DNA of 64,000 nucleotides from Haliclona indistincta. Lineage: Eukaryota; Porifera; Demospongiae; Haplosclerida; Chalinidae. The stretch covers positions 1,445,142 to 1,509,141 of the forward strand of contig OZ024785.1 of the NCBI GenBank assembly GCA_964017065.1, written 5' to 3'. The notes below the pieces were generated by a model that did not search any database, was not told the origin of the DNA, and was given only the letters and a program-made list of their open reading frames with translations. Made by a program: the position numbers and the translations under genes. Below, piece by piece: positions 52,801-63,798 of the stretch (position 1 is its first letter; each line of letters opens with the position of its first letter).

Positions 52801-55126
52801 TTTTAATATACTTTACCTTCAGCATCATCGTATTGAAGGTAAGCAGATTGCCTGTCAATAAATACTTTCCCTGGGAGGGGCAATCCTAGTTTCTTTAATG
52901 AGTTGCAAATAGTGCTTTTACAGGTATTATCAGGTAGTCCTTCAACCATAGCCACATCATTGAGTGGTAAGGTTGTAGGTAGTGACTCTGTGTCCCTGAC
53001 AGATGCAAACTGCAGAGAGTAGCCCAGAAACGCATTATCTTTTGGAGGAGTGGCAGCAATTCTTCTGGCAACTGAAATTGAAAAAGAAATAGTCACTCCT
53101 ATGTTTATACTGGTTACTATACACTACTCAGGGGAGTAGGGAGGATTTCTGAAATAAGGGGGCAAGTTATCTAAAAAACAGTGGGGGTCTGGGGTCCTTC
53201 CCCAGAAAAATTTTGAAATTAAACTGCTAATTTAGTGCAATTTTTAGCAGTTTAATTTCAATATCTAGTGCCATCTTTGCAGATTTGTGTAAACAGAGAT
53301 AAAATAGCTAATTTACCTGTGGCTTGCACTAAATCAACCACGTGGCCAACATAGTCACACACCTGAACATGTGCATGAATAATAACTAAATTCATCTACC
53401 AAGTCAGCAAAATAGGGGCCAAATGCCCCCTGCCTATGCCACTGCTACTATAGCAAGGCAGGTGTTCCAACTATGCTATGACAATGAAGGAGGCCTCCAG
53501 AACAATGGCTAAAGCAACACTGAAAGCATACAGCAGCTGACCTCTTGAGTCAGCAAATCTCACTTCCATTTCTTCATCTACATTCATTTCAATGGAAACT
53601 GGAGAAACACCACACACATTTTCAAAGTAGACTTTCAGTGGAGAAATAAGTTGCTTTTCATTAGGTAGCCCCTTCACTATTAGCTTGTGTGGTGTTAAGT
53701 CAGGCATTTCTGTTTCTGGGACTGAGCTGTACTCAACAACCTTTCCAAAGAATCTGCCATTGTCCAGAGGATCATTTACCAACTTATGAACCACTGCATG
53801 TATCGATGTAAATAATAATATTACTTATACATTGTATTACATAAAAATTTTATACCTGCAGGATTTTCAAACTTGACATAAGCCTCAGAGTCTTCAATGA
53901 AGCAAGCGCTGACATCAGGATGGCCAGCATTTGTAAACAGTAGTCTTAGATAGCGCTCCAAACCAACAAAGCCACTTGGTAATCCTTTAACTAGAAGCAC
54001 TTTGGGAACAGAATCTGGAAACACCTCTACAACATCCTCCTTGTTGACAGCACTACAGTCAACATTAGAGCCAAGAAAATACTTTATTGGATTGTGCATC
54101 ACATCTGTTACTCCTATAGAGTGAAAATTCATTTATTGTGACCTTAAAACAATGTGGTGTGCTGCACAATCTATACCTGAGCAATCAGTAAATGTGATGT
54201 AAGCCGTGTTCTTCTCAACAACAAATTTATCAACAGCAACCTCGGTCTTTTGCTTCAAAACATGCTCCATAGCACGTTGTACAATATCTGCTGGTAAGTA
54301 TGCAGGAAGACCTTTTATTACTAGAACCTCTGCAACCTGCTGAGCTTTGTAGCAGAGCTCAACTTGTAATTTTTGTCCCAGAAAGCTGTGATCAATACTA
54401 GCCAAACAAATGCAGTCTATAATGAGATCATAGAAATTGACAACAAACAAGTAAATTAAATGCTCACCTTCATGACTCTCAAACTCAACAATAGCTTCAC
54501 CAGTACCTGTAAGTACTACATTAATGTCTCCATGGCCTTGTTGTGAAGGCAGCATGTTGCAAAAGGTGAGTTTCAATAGGTCTTCTATTCCTGGTATTGC
54601 ATCAGAAAATCCAGACACCTTCAAGTAAGGTACACCAGTTGATAATGGAGAGTCAACGTGTAGTGCATTTTGGGGCTTCTGGCATAATACTACGGTCAAT
54701 TGTTGTCCAAGGAATTTGTGTTCTAGACCAGCCAACAGTTGACAATCTGCATAGTAAAATAAAGAATTCAGTGGCTATGCATGGTGGAAACCCCAAGGTG
54801 TGTTTTATGATGCTTGTCATGAGCAGCAGCAGAGTATAAACAACTATATATTCCTAACCTACCATCAACACTTTCAAAGTCAACTGTCGCTTCACCAGAG
54901 TCTAGCAGTGTGACCTGTAATGCGTTCATGTCTTTGGAGGGAAGTCGATTACAAAATGTAGTTTTTAACAGTACATCAACACATTTCATTTGAGGAAACC
55001 CAGACACTTTCAAGCATGGGATTTGTTTCTGGTCTGTAATGTCCTTCTCATCAAGTGGAATCTCTTCCACAGACACTGGCTGTCTTTTGATAACATGTTT
55101 CTTAGGAGTGAGGTATGGAATCACTG
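46577..55126 (-). CDS. PARP14-like macroPARP (mono-ADP-ribosyltransferase)
   Basis: At least 13 exons on the minus strand: 54863-55126, 54468-54746, 54177-54416, 53856-54113, 53542-53793, 52817-53071, 52632-~52770, 52375-52578, 52024-52257, 49189-51359, 48916-49137, 46920-48828, 46577-46866. The upstream exons mostly carry one RRM-like module each (LKVSGFP, LVIKGLP, LIVKGLP cores). The 2.2-kb exon has helical and KH-like regions and a degenerate macrodomain. Two more macrodomains follow, then a KH-like stretch, WWE (YEWIYIEDDG) and the ART domain with HGT and VYFA. The C-terminus (KYLIQFKIAK) lacks the Glu of poly-PARPs, so mono-ADP-ribosylation is expected. The order matches PARP14-type proteins, linked in animals to innate immunity and ADP-ribose signalling. 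The frame is open throughout. The start exon is not identified. Confidence 0.88.
46920..48828 (-). CDS. macroPARP exon: macrodomain 3, KH-like region, WWE, ART start
   Basis: 636 codons in one exon. It starts YRDTIKTILRTAKKEGASSI, finishing macrodomain 2 (AIPSLG). It then carries a full macrodomain (LQVFVIKGDISNEQSDVIVN, ISLPVFCLGEGGYSVAES), where GEGGYS sits at the place of the usual phosphate loop. A KH-like region follows (VQVEECGATIEIYCTESSAI), then WWE (YEWIYIEDDGARSPYSPEVC) and the ART start with FHGT. WWE modules bind iso-ADP-ribose or ADP-ribose ends. Confidence 0.85.
48916..49137 (-). CDS. macroPARP exon: macrodomain 2 (first half)
   Basis: Reads ADVYVNSTNPELDMSKGELS then QAFLRACGDKLQEEAK. 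This is the D-x-x-V-N-(A/S)-x-N motif with a shortened Gly-loop (SKGELSQAF). The Asn that contacts ADP-ribose is present. The loop has fewer Gly than catalytic or strong-binding macrodomains. Confidence 0.8.
49189..51359 (-). CDS. macroPARP central exon: KH-like and helical region plus macrodomain 1
   Basis: About 723 codons without a stop. The N-terminal 350 residues are mostly helical with KH-like patches. The C-terminal ~230 residues form a degenerate macrodomain (VRVKVVTGEFSREQTNVIVS, SALVKAGGDEVRRSL, VHVVVPIYSA). The D-x-V-N motif is replaced by NVIVSFVTEI, so ADP-ribose binding is doubtful. Confidence 0.75.
51360..52023 (-). other. macroPARP intron
   Basis: GC-AG intron of 664 bp between the last RRM-like exon and the central exon. 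A ~220-bp GC-richer block around 51475-51720 (repeated GTGCATTATGCAATTTAAAG-like inverted motifs) is probably a MITE. Confidence 0.5.
52024..55126 (-). CDS. macroPARP N-terminal RRM-like module exons
   Basis: Nine exons of 140-280 bp, nearly all ending in an acidic/aromatic strand plus Gly at the donor (ESVDG, ESHEG, TDCSG, NPAG, DSRG, DAEG, KPVG, DSTG), so each is a repeated single-exon unit. Most have an RNP-like core (LKVSGFP, LVIKGLP, LLVKGLP, LIVKGLP, IVVRGLP, LLVAGVP). Exon 52632-~52770 is shorter and lacks the core. The exon ending at 52024 uses a GC donor (AG then GCAAGT). Human PARP14 has only a few RRMs, so this row is longer than usual, which is inference from general knowledge. 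Another decayed unit may lie at about 55325-55378 (NLSDDKTSATVELVD). Confidence 0.75.
53110..53460. mobile_element. Probable MITE in a macroPARP intron
   Basis: The ends CAGGGGAGTAGGGAGG and CCCTGCCTATGCCACTG are related inverted repeats. The centre has a small palindrome (AAATTAAACTGCTAA against TTAGCAGTTTAATTT). hAT-like by its CAG ends, but the target duplication is unclear. Confidence 0.5.
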
Positions 55127-55423
55127 GACAAAATCAGAAATGAGTTGTGATATGAATATAAAAGTGTAATTTATGCAAACAATTCTTTTTGTGAAAATTA
55201 CAATCACATTTCTAAGAACTGTCATTCATATAACAAGCAAAATGTTAACTGAAATCATTTTGTATAATGTTAGGAAAGTGTGTCCAGAGTGTATTGATAA
55301 TCATAACATTGTGCTCACTTAACATATCCACCAATTCAACAGTAGCAGATGTTTTGTCATCTGACAAATTTATTTCTCAACAGTAACATCATGACTAGCT
55401 TTAGTCTACCATATAGCTAGAAA

Positions 55424-55597
55424 TTTTGGTGGACAAAATTTTGGCAAATGTCCCAGATTTTGCGTTTGGCGAGTAATATTTCGGCGCCCAGCACCTGGCT
55501 CACGTATTGCTGCAATAGAAAAACAGATTTTGGCGACTAATATTTTGGCGGATGCTTGACGATTCGCCAAATCCGCAAAATTTTGTCCACCAAAATA
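55424..55597. mobile_element. Short palindromic MITE at the 5' edge of the macroPARP gene
   Basis: Ends ATTTTGGTGGACAAAATTTT and AAAATTTTGTCCACCAAAAT. It continues inward with TTGGCGA-type inverted motifs. The flanking CTAGCTGTA is the start of the adjoining satellite unit. Confidence 0.8.
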
Positions 55598-55599
55598 TC

Positions 55600-57125
55600 T
55601 AGCTGTACGGTATTTGCTATTATGCTAATACACTCCATTAACTAGCTGTAGGCTATTTTGCTATTATGCTAATATACTCCATTGACTAGCTGTACGCTAT
55701 TTTGCTATTATGCTAATACACTCCATTGACTAGCTGTAGGCTATTTTGCTATCATGCTAATACACTCCATTGACTAGTTGTAGCTTATTTTGCTAGTATG
55801 CTATTATGCTACTACACTCCATTGACTAGCTGTAGGCTATTTTGCTATTATGCTAATACACTCCATTGACTAGCTGTAGGCTATTTTGCTATTATGCTAA
55901 TACACTCCATTGACTAGCTGTACGCTATTTTGCTATTATGCTAATACACTCCATTGACTAGCTGTAGGCTATTTTACTATTATGCTAATACACTCCATTG
56001 ACTAGCTGTAGGCTATTTTGCTATCATGCTAATACACTCCATTGACTAGTTGTAGCTTATTTTGCTAGTATGCTATTATGCTACTACACTCCATTGACTA
56101 GCTGTACGCTATTTTGCTATTATGCTAATACACTCCATTGACTAGCTGTAGGCTATTTTACTATTATGCTAATACACTCCATTGACTAGCTGTAGGCTAT
56201 TTTGCTATCATGCTAATACACTCCATTGACTAGTTGTAGCTTATTTTGCTAGTATGCTATTATGCTACTACACTCCATTGACTAGCTGTAGGCTATTTTG
56301 CTATTATGCTAATACACTCCATTGACTAGCTGTAGGCTATTTTGCTATTATGCTAATACACTCCATTGACTAGCTGTACGCTATTTTGCTATTATGCTAA
56401 TACACTCCATTGACTAGCTGTAGGCTATTTTACTATTATGCTAATACACTCCATTGACTAGCTGTAGGCTATTTTGCTATCATGCTAATACACTCCATTG
56501 ACTAGTTGTAGCTTATTTTGCTAGTATGCTATTATGCTACTACACTCCATTGACTAGCTGTACGCTATTTTGCTATTATGCTAATACACTCCATTGACTA
56601 GCTGTAGGCTATTTTGCTATTATGCTAATACACTCCATTGACTAGCTGTACGCTATTTTGCTATTATGCTAATACACTCCATTGACTAGCTGTAGGCTAT
56701 TTTGCTATCATGCTAATACACTCCATTGACTAGTTGTAGCTTATTTTGCTAGTATGCTATTATGCTACTACACTCCATTGACTAGCTGTACGCTATTTTG
56801 CTATTATGCTAATACACTCCATTGACTAGCTGTAGGCTATTTTGCTATTATGCTAATACACTCCATTGACTAGCTGTAGGCTATTTTACTATTATGCTAA
56901 TACACTCCATTGACTAGCTGTAGGCTATTTTGCTATTATGCTAATACACTCCATTGACTAGCTGTAGGCTATTTTGCTATCATGCTAATACACTCCATTG
57001 ACTAGCTGTAGGCTATTTTGCTATTATGCTAATACACTCCATTGACTAGCTGTACGCTATTTTGCTATTAATGCTAATACACTCCATTGACTAGCTGTAC
57101 GCTATTTTGCTATTAATGCTAGTTT
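55600..57125. repeat. 44-bp satellite with higher-order repeats
   Basis: About 34 units based on CTAATACACTCCATTGACTA plus GCTGTAGGCTATTTTGCTAT. At least five variants recur in order: standard, CG for GG, an ACTATTATG form, a CATG form, and a 54-bp long form with TTGTAGCTTATTTTGCTAG. The block (CG form, ACTATT form, CATG form, long form) recurs several times, so multi-unit blocks were copied. The array bounds the 5' side of the macroPARP gene. Confidence 0.93.
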
Positions 57126-57402
57126 GCTATTACACTCTATTTAGATGACGTGAGAGCGAAATGGTGAATACAATAAGTAACATCGTTACAGAAACTATCA
57201 TACAGTATGACTAAACTCCGGCGAATTAGTCTCTATTTTACAAGCTCCATCAAGACACGTGAATGTGAGTACATCCATTCAGATAATAATAATTATAGAT
57301 TAGTCACATGATAATAATACATTTTTGTTCTCAGTTTCCTCTTGCCGCAGAATCACAATTGTTATAATGAAGCATTATTTTTAGGATCATCACCTTATAT
57401 AT

Positions 57403-57885
57403 AAGTTATACGCCGTGGCCATGGGATCTAAGTGGTATAGAAACCCGAGAGGAAGCCATATAGCCTGAACCCGAGCGCGAGGGTTCTATGGCGACGCCGA
57501 CTCGAGGGTTTCTATACCGCTTAGATTCCATTGACCTCGGCGCCTAACTTATTTAGAGTATAACCGCGAGTACCTAAGCCATGTAAGTAGATTTTAAGGC
57601 ATTCTATTGGTCGAGCACCGGTATCTAAGACGTAAGCAAAATAAACGCACCAGTTCTCTCAAGTTCTCGTTCATGGCATGGCTTCCAGAGAGTTCGTAAG
57701 CGACCACTCCTCGACTGGGCGTACGACATCGACGAACTGCTATTGACGGCCATTAATGAGTACGAGAGTAATTCTGCCTCAGTAGACTCCGCTGCTGCAT
57801 CCCTTCATGTACCACTGAGCTACTCCGCCCCCGACCCAACCTCTACCAGCAACGTCCCCGTACCGTTTAGCCTTTAGTATGGTTT
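57403..57885. mobile_element. Hairpin-headed dispersed repeat
   Basis: 57420-57545 folds (GGGATCTAAGTGGTATAG against CTATACCGCTTAGATTCC, and GAACCC against GGGTTC), like 34446-34590. The rest matches 19984-20600 without its MITE. No coding capacity. Confidence 0.65.
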
Positions 57886-58426
57886 CCACACAAAAATTAG
57901 CTTCTACGAAGTCAGCTTTTCGGCGACTTAGTATGTATAGTACAGCAGATAAGTGCAGAAATTTTACATGATTGTGCTCTTCGATGATACAAGCATAGAA
58001 TTTTGCATGCAGTTAGAGTATGACCTAAGGGAATAAAATAGCTATAGGGACATCTCAGATTATTTCCGTGAATAAAAATAATAGGTATTTTAATTAACGA
58101 AAATTAATTAAATGAAATTCATTTAATTAAAACAGTATAGTAAGATTTTGCACATAATTCTTGTCGAATATGTTTTAGTGTATGAGTGCACTTCTAGCTG
58201 CATATTAATAAGTCCAAAACAGGCATATAGCATGTTTACGCTTCACACCGACACCCCAAAAATATTAAAACATACAGTTTTAGAATCCCATGTGCTCTGC
58301 CACATGCTGGGACAGTAGCAAGACACAGATAAGATTCTTTCAAGTAATAATTGGTTTATAGTTGTCACAAATCTTATTAGTAAATCTTTCCTGGATCTTT
58401 CTGTACTTTAGTGCATTTAAGTAACA
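57886..58426. other. AT-rich spacer
   Basis: No gene recognised. Contains TTAATTAA-type palindromes at about 58090-58135. Confidence 0.4.
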
Positions 58427-60000
58427 ATGGATAAGACTGATAGAATGTTCAATGTGCACCAACAAACGCAAGATATTCCGATACAGCCAGTGACTGACTG
58501 GACAGAATGTATTATCTGCCAGAAGGCAACAACAGAAGTGTTAAGATTCCCAGCAGAGTCTAAACGTGGCACACAAGGAGCAGGATACCAGAATCATGCT
58601 GATCTTCTTCAGGGGTTTCATAAGGCTGGAGAGCTGCCAAAAAGCTTAGATTTGTCTAGACTTGATGATGGAGGAGGCATTGAGGCAACATTAAATGAGC
58701 ACAAGGCAAAGTGGCATGAATTGTGCAGACTCCTACATAACAGAACTATGCTTCAACGAGTAGAAAAGAGAAAATTGCTGCCATCAGAATATGACGATTC
58801 TAATTCTTGTAGCAGTTCAAAGTTACTCATCGAAGTATGGAATGTGGCAGAACTTCAATTTAAACATGCTATTTCTGTGGTAAAACACGTTATTTTTTCG
58901 TCCAATTATTTTTGCAGATTTGAACCAATTTTATTGATAATCCTTAGCAAATGCCCAAGAAAGCTCATGAAATTGCAACATTTTTGACTATCGCCACCTA
59001 AATTTAGGCATGCCTAAATTTAGGCTGTCTCAAGCAGCTTTGTCCAAATTTGGGCTAATATCAAGCACCGCACCTAAATTAAGGCAACTTTGCTGATGTT
59101 CAGACAATACCACCTACATTTAGGTGCCATTGCTAAATTATTTTTGATGATTTTGAAAGAATTTGCAAACGTCAACCACCTAAATTTAGGTGGCCTAAAA
59201 TACTTTTTAAGTGGAGGCACCTAAATTTAGGTGGCGAGAGTCAAACTTTATTTAATTTCAAGAGCTTTCTTAGGCATTTGCTAAGGAATATTAATAAATT
59301 GGTTCAAATCTGCAAAAATAATTGGACGAAATAAAAAATAACGTGTTACAAGATGAACTCTTAAGAAAAGCATCAACCTTTGATGTTGACATTAATGTCC
59401 GACATGTGCTATTAAGTTGCAAGATGAGCGACTTCTTGCCAAGCTAAGTGCGGGTGATCTAATTGCACAAGATGCTCAGTATCAGTACCGTAATCATTCT
59501 TTGGAGGCAGAGGAAATAAAACTACATGGGAGGTTTGGAAAGTGTATACAGTTGTCACCCCAGCAATTTGTGCTTTGGCTGCTAGACCAACACCGCAAAC
59601 TATTGACACATGGATAGAGAGAGAGTTGAAAGATTTGTAGTTTTGCTTAATGACCGCACCAGTAGCCAGATGTGTGTTAATAGTGCTAGAAAAGAACTAT
59701 TTACTCAAAAAGGAAGGACAATTGATGGACTGCCTCCAACAAAGGCTGCTCTTGTACAACACATTATGAGGCCTGCTTACCAAGCTGGTCACTGCTGGGG
59801 ACAGACAATAGTTCCTCCACCAGAGCTGCCATCACCAAGTCAATGGGGTTGGAACGAAAGTACTGATGGAAATTGGGAAGTTAAGTTCGACTACTTTGCC
59901 AGAGGCTACACATGCTTGCAGAGAACTGATACGATGTGGCTGTAAGAAAGGATGTAGAGGATGTTGCAAGTGTCAAAAAGCTGCTCTTGAGTGTACGCAC
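58427..60000 (+). pseudogene. Transposon-associated Cys-rich protein, broken
   Basis: Starts at ATG 58427 and reads WTECIICQKATTEVLRFPA, DGGGIEATLNEHKAKWHELC. A MITE interrupts it at 58884. It resumes with DELLRKASTFDVDINVRH, slips frame to LLAKLSAGDLIAQDAQY, slips again to RVERFVVLLNDRTSS, then TKAALVQHIMRPAYQAGHCW and GQTIVPPPELPSPSQWGWN, and in a further frame ends with ELIRCGCKKGCRGCCKCQKA. This domain order (CIICQ head, AYQAGHCWG, PSPxxWGW, Cys-rich C-terminus) recurs in uncharacterised multi-copy invertebrate proteins that behave like mobile-element cargo. That family statement is from general recognition, not a search. Biochemical role unknown. Confidence 0.65.
58884..59347. mobile_element. 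MITE inside the Cys-rich gene, with palindrome cluster
   Basis: Terminal inverted repeats of about 90 bp (AACACGTTATTTTTT and CAGATTTGAACCAA on the left, their inverse on the right). The interior carries at least six copies of the palindrome CCACCTAAATTTAGGTGG or decayed forms between 58994 and 59235. Target duplication perhaps TA. Confidence 0.85.
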
Positions 60001-60025
60001 TTTGTTCTTGTGGTGGACTATGTAG

Positions 60026-60587
60026 TAGCCTCGTCCCCAGGCCAAATTTTTTCGCTTACGAAACGGACGAACGAAAACGGAAGCGCGAAAAAAGGGCCTG
60101 GTATCTATTGCAAGGGTGACCTTTTACCATTCGCCATGATTCCCCAGAATCTGGGGAATCCGTTCACACTTGAATATTTGTTTGTGATATTAGCCCGTAT
60201 ATTCACGTGAAAATGGCGCTCTAAGAGGCCTACTGTCTGCGTTGCAACCTGTAGAAGCGGATCTAGTGCTCGAGTACGAGCAGCGAAGTCCTGTCTGTGT
60301 TCGCGTGGTCTCTGCTGTGTATGGTGACTCTGTGCTGACATGTTTGAAATACAATCGTTCACAGAGTATCTTCGAAAACCCAGTATCTGACGTCTACCAC
60401 GTTGCTGCATTCGTCAGCAGCGTAACTACAGCAACGCAGGCCTTGTACAGCCCTGTATCGACAATCAGTAGGCAAGCCACGTGTTTTCATAGGTAGCGCA
60501 TGCGCACAATTACCCATGCAATAGATACCAGGCCTTAATTTTCGCTTATTCGTTCGTTTCGAAAATTAATGGCAGGGGACGAGGCTA
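60026..60587. mobile_element. Mutator-like MITE with 9-bp target duplication
   Basis: Starts TAGCCTCGTCCCC and ends GGGGACGAGGCTA. ACTATGTAG is present at 60017-60025 and 60588-60596. Inverted similarity continues about 95 bp inward (GGCCTGGTATCTATTGCA and its inverse). 562 bp, non-coding. A 9-bp duplication suggests a MULE relative. Confidence 0.9.
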
Positions 60588-60596
60588 ACTATGTAG

Positions 60597-61770
60597 TGAC
60601 TGTTGAACAACGTATAAATCAATTGCTTGCTATGATTGTTAGAAAAAAAATTCAAAATCAGTGTCAGAAAATAATTTTGGGCTATTTAAAACATTAATTA
60701 TCACCAATTAAAACTGATTTTTTTCAAAATGCTCTATTTTTTTCCCAGGGAAAAAGCTGGGATGCCCCTATAGCTAAAAATATTCCTTGGCACACACTCT
60801 AACTACACACAAAATTTCATGCTTGTATCATCTAAGAGCACAATCATTACACCTATCTGCTGTACTAGTACACCAACTTATAAAAACCTCCTGGAACAAA
60901 CTTCGCAATCCAAAACTTCTTCGATCCTGCAAAAATAGCTTTAAACTCTGACCGCAATCAGTTATTAACTAGTCATTCGATCTTCCGCGATCTTCTTATT
61001 AGAGAGCATCTCTTGCACGACAAGCTAAGTTCTGCAAGGCTGCTGGCCATTCCAAAGTGAAGTCAACGGAAGTACTACTCTTAACAAGTACTTTTAATAA
61101 ATACTAGCTTTGCTGAAATGCGTTTGGTCTCGGTTAGCAAACCAGAGGAGGTCGGGTTTATGGGGGTCACTTACTAGTAGCGATGTCAGAGAAAATTTTA
61201 TTTTCACTAGAACTAATCTAACACTACGTACCTGTGAAAGAGCTAGTTCAAAGCTTTAAAATGATATACGATGATGCATAGTTGCGTTACTGCTAATACT
61301 GCAACATAGAATAAATCGCGCGAACAACCGAAACTTCCTGTGTAAATCAACGTGACGTCATGGCACGCCCATTTAATTACGTACACTTACGGCCCCGCCC
61401 CTTTCTCTCTTCTGAGCTGAGATCTCGGTTCGGAAACTTTTGGTATCACATGTGATACTAAAAGATTGAATCTTTGGATCACAACGTGATGCCTTGGGAT
61501 TCAATTAACGTTAATTATAACGGGACTAACCGAGGACTAACCCACATTGCTGAATCGATATTGGAGATGGCTGCTGCTGATACGAACCTAAGGGCGATTA
61601 AAATCCACTGAAGACGAGTTAGTTCTGCTGTCTGGCATTCTATTCTACTACGAGCCAAGTGGACCAGCCTTCAGTTAAACTAAAAGGCGTTGTAACGAGG
61701 AGGAATCTCAGCTAGAACCGGCTGAATGTGCCGTGATATAGCTGGCTTGCTTGTGAATTAAAGGTCCGAT
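60597..61770. other. Spacer after the Cys-rich gene
   Basis: No gene recognised. 61445-61500 holds GGTATCACATGTGATAC and TTGGATCACAACGTGAT inverted motifs. Confidence 0.35.
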
Positions 61771-62778
61771 GAGCTCCTGCACATCTCTGAGTAGAACTAG
61801 TGAGTCTGTCAATAGGTAGAGATTGTCAGATTGTATTAAGAGTAGTAATATTGTTGGTTTTCCTGTAAATGAGATCTAGACCACCCCTGCATGCTCTGCT
61901 TTAATTGACAGAATTAGTTTCGTGCCTGTCTTGTTAACGCATCTAAAGCTACCTGCATGAACAGCACACTTGCAGTCACAATCTGAAAAGAAGGTTGTCT
62001 TGTACAAAAATTACTAAGAGCACTTTACCTACGTACTGTAGTACCAACAAGCACACACGTGCATAGCTAGCTAACCTCTGTTAAATTTGGGCTACTGGTG
62101 CATTGTGAATGCCGAAAAATTGGTAGAAAAATGTGAGCGGATTTGAGAAAAGGTATCACTTCGCACATGTAATTTTCGAACGCATGCGTTTTCAACTTGC
62201 TGCCATTCATCCAAATTTGGTACCATGGCTCTAAAATTTGATACACATCCAGCAGAACGATCAAATATTATATACAAAAAAATTCATTTGAGTTTCAGTA
62301 ATGTTTGACCGAGTAGCAGCCATTTGAAAACAGGCGTGCGTTCAAAAATTGCAGGAGTGAAGTGACCCCTTTTCTCAAATCCGCTCACAAAATAATAATT
62401 ATTCGCGCAAAATTTTTTGTGCCTTTCTCTTAACAACACGAAGAACCACTTAGCGTTCTGAAGAACCTCCCAATATCCTGAAAGGTCAACTTTTCTTAGC
62501 AAAAGCTCCACTTTCTTAGCCAAAATTGAAGCAGCTTGTTTTCTCGAAAGTATTGCAGGTGTTGCAGTGAAAATAGCACATGTAGGTAGTCCTACGCGAC
62601 TGTTCACGAGAATTATCGCAAAACAACACGGCCATCTGATTTTAAATAGGACAAAATTTTCAGCAGCACTCTGCACAGATTTGTATAATCTGCTAATGAT
62701 AATGATGAGCGTAATAGGCTCTCTGGTTCATATTATTGACTGTTGTTTTTTTGTGTAGCCAAGCGTCGAATTTAATCA

Positions 62779-62784
<6 letters not shown>

Positions 62785-62830
<46 letters not shown>
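62785..62830. repeat. (TC)n microsatellite
   Basis: About 22 TC units forming the polypyrimidine tract in front of the FLYWCH-like exon. The second copy (63700-63712) has only a few units. Confidence 0.95.
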
Positions 62831-62831
<1 letters not shown>

Positions 62832-62911
62832 GCTATTAATTTTGTGAAATCAGAAAGAGGACATTTGTTATTACCAAAACACCACTTTTGCTTGGAGAAT
62901 GAACATCATGC
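62831..62911 (+). CDS. FLYWCH-like exon, unit 1
   Basis: After a (TC)n tract and CTCAG the exon reads AINFVKSERGHLLLPKHHFC then LENEHHAG, ending at GTTTGT. The F-V-x-S-x-R-G-x-x-x-L pattern with an aromatic residue and Cys resembles the first half of a FLYWCH zinc finger (DNA-binding, often from MULE-type transposases). Only half a domain is seen, and a repeat at 63717 carries the same exon. Confidence 0.4.
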
Positions 62912-63716
62912 AGGTTTGTCCTGCACATCTCTGAGTAGAACTGGTGAGTCTGTCAATAGGTAGAGATGGTCAGATTGTATTAAGAGTAGCACTGTTGTTG
63001 GTTTTCCTATAAATGAGATCTAGACCACCCCTGCATGCTAGCTATAGCTCTCTCCCATTCAGCTGCTTTAATTGACAGAGAATTTGTTCCGTGCTTGTCT
63101 TGTTAACACATCCAAGGCTACCTGCATGAACAGCACACTTGTAGTCACAATTTGAAAAGAAGGTTGTCTTGTACAAAAATTACCGAGCACTTTACCTGCA
63201 TACTGTAGTACCAACGAGTGCATAGCTAGCTAGCCTCTGTTGCACAATAGTTAAATTTAAGCTGCTGGTGCATTGTGAATGCAGCGAAATAGGTAGAAAT
63301 ATTTGCGCAAAATTCTTTACCTTCCTTTTACGACACACATAGCTAACAGGGTTCTGAAGAACCACCCCCGTCCCTTGAAAGGTCCACTTAAATTAGCCAA
63401 AATTGAAGCAGCTTGTTTTCTCGAAAGTATTGCAGTGAAAATAGCACATCTAGTTAGTCCTACGTGACTGTTCACGAGAATTATCTCTAAAAAACACGGC
63501 CATCTGAATTTTAATAAGACAATTTTTAGCGACACTCTGCACCACACGAAAAAGGACCCTCTCCGTAAATTCTTGGCTACGGCTTTGTATAATCTGCTAA
63601 TAATGATGATGAGTGTAATAGGCTCTCTGGTTCATATTATTGACTGTTGTTTTTGTGTGTAGCCAAGCGTCTTAATGTTATCGAAGTTAATCACTTACTT
63701 TCTCTCTCTCTCACAG

Positions 63717-63798
63717 GTTATTAATTTTGTAAAATCAGAAAGAGGACATGTGTTATTACCAAAACACCAATTTTGTTCTAGGAGAATGAACATCAGGT
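63717..63798 (+). CDS. FLYWCH-like exon, unit 2
   Basis: Copy of the unit 1 exon reading VINFVKSERGHVLLPKHQFC, then diverging (SRRMNIR) because of a small indel. Preceded by a short TC tract and CACAG. Confidence 0.4.
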
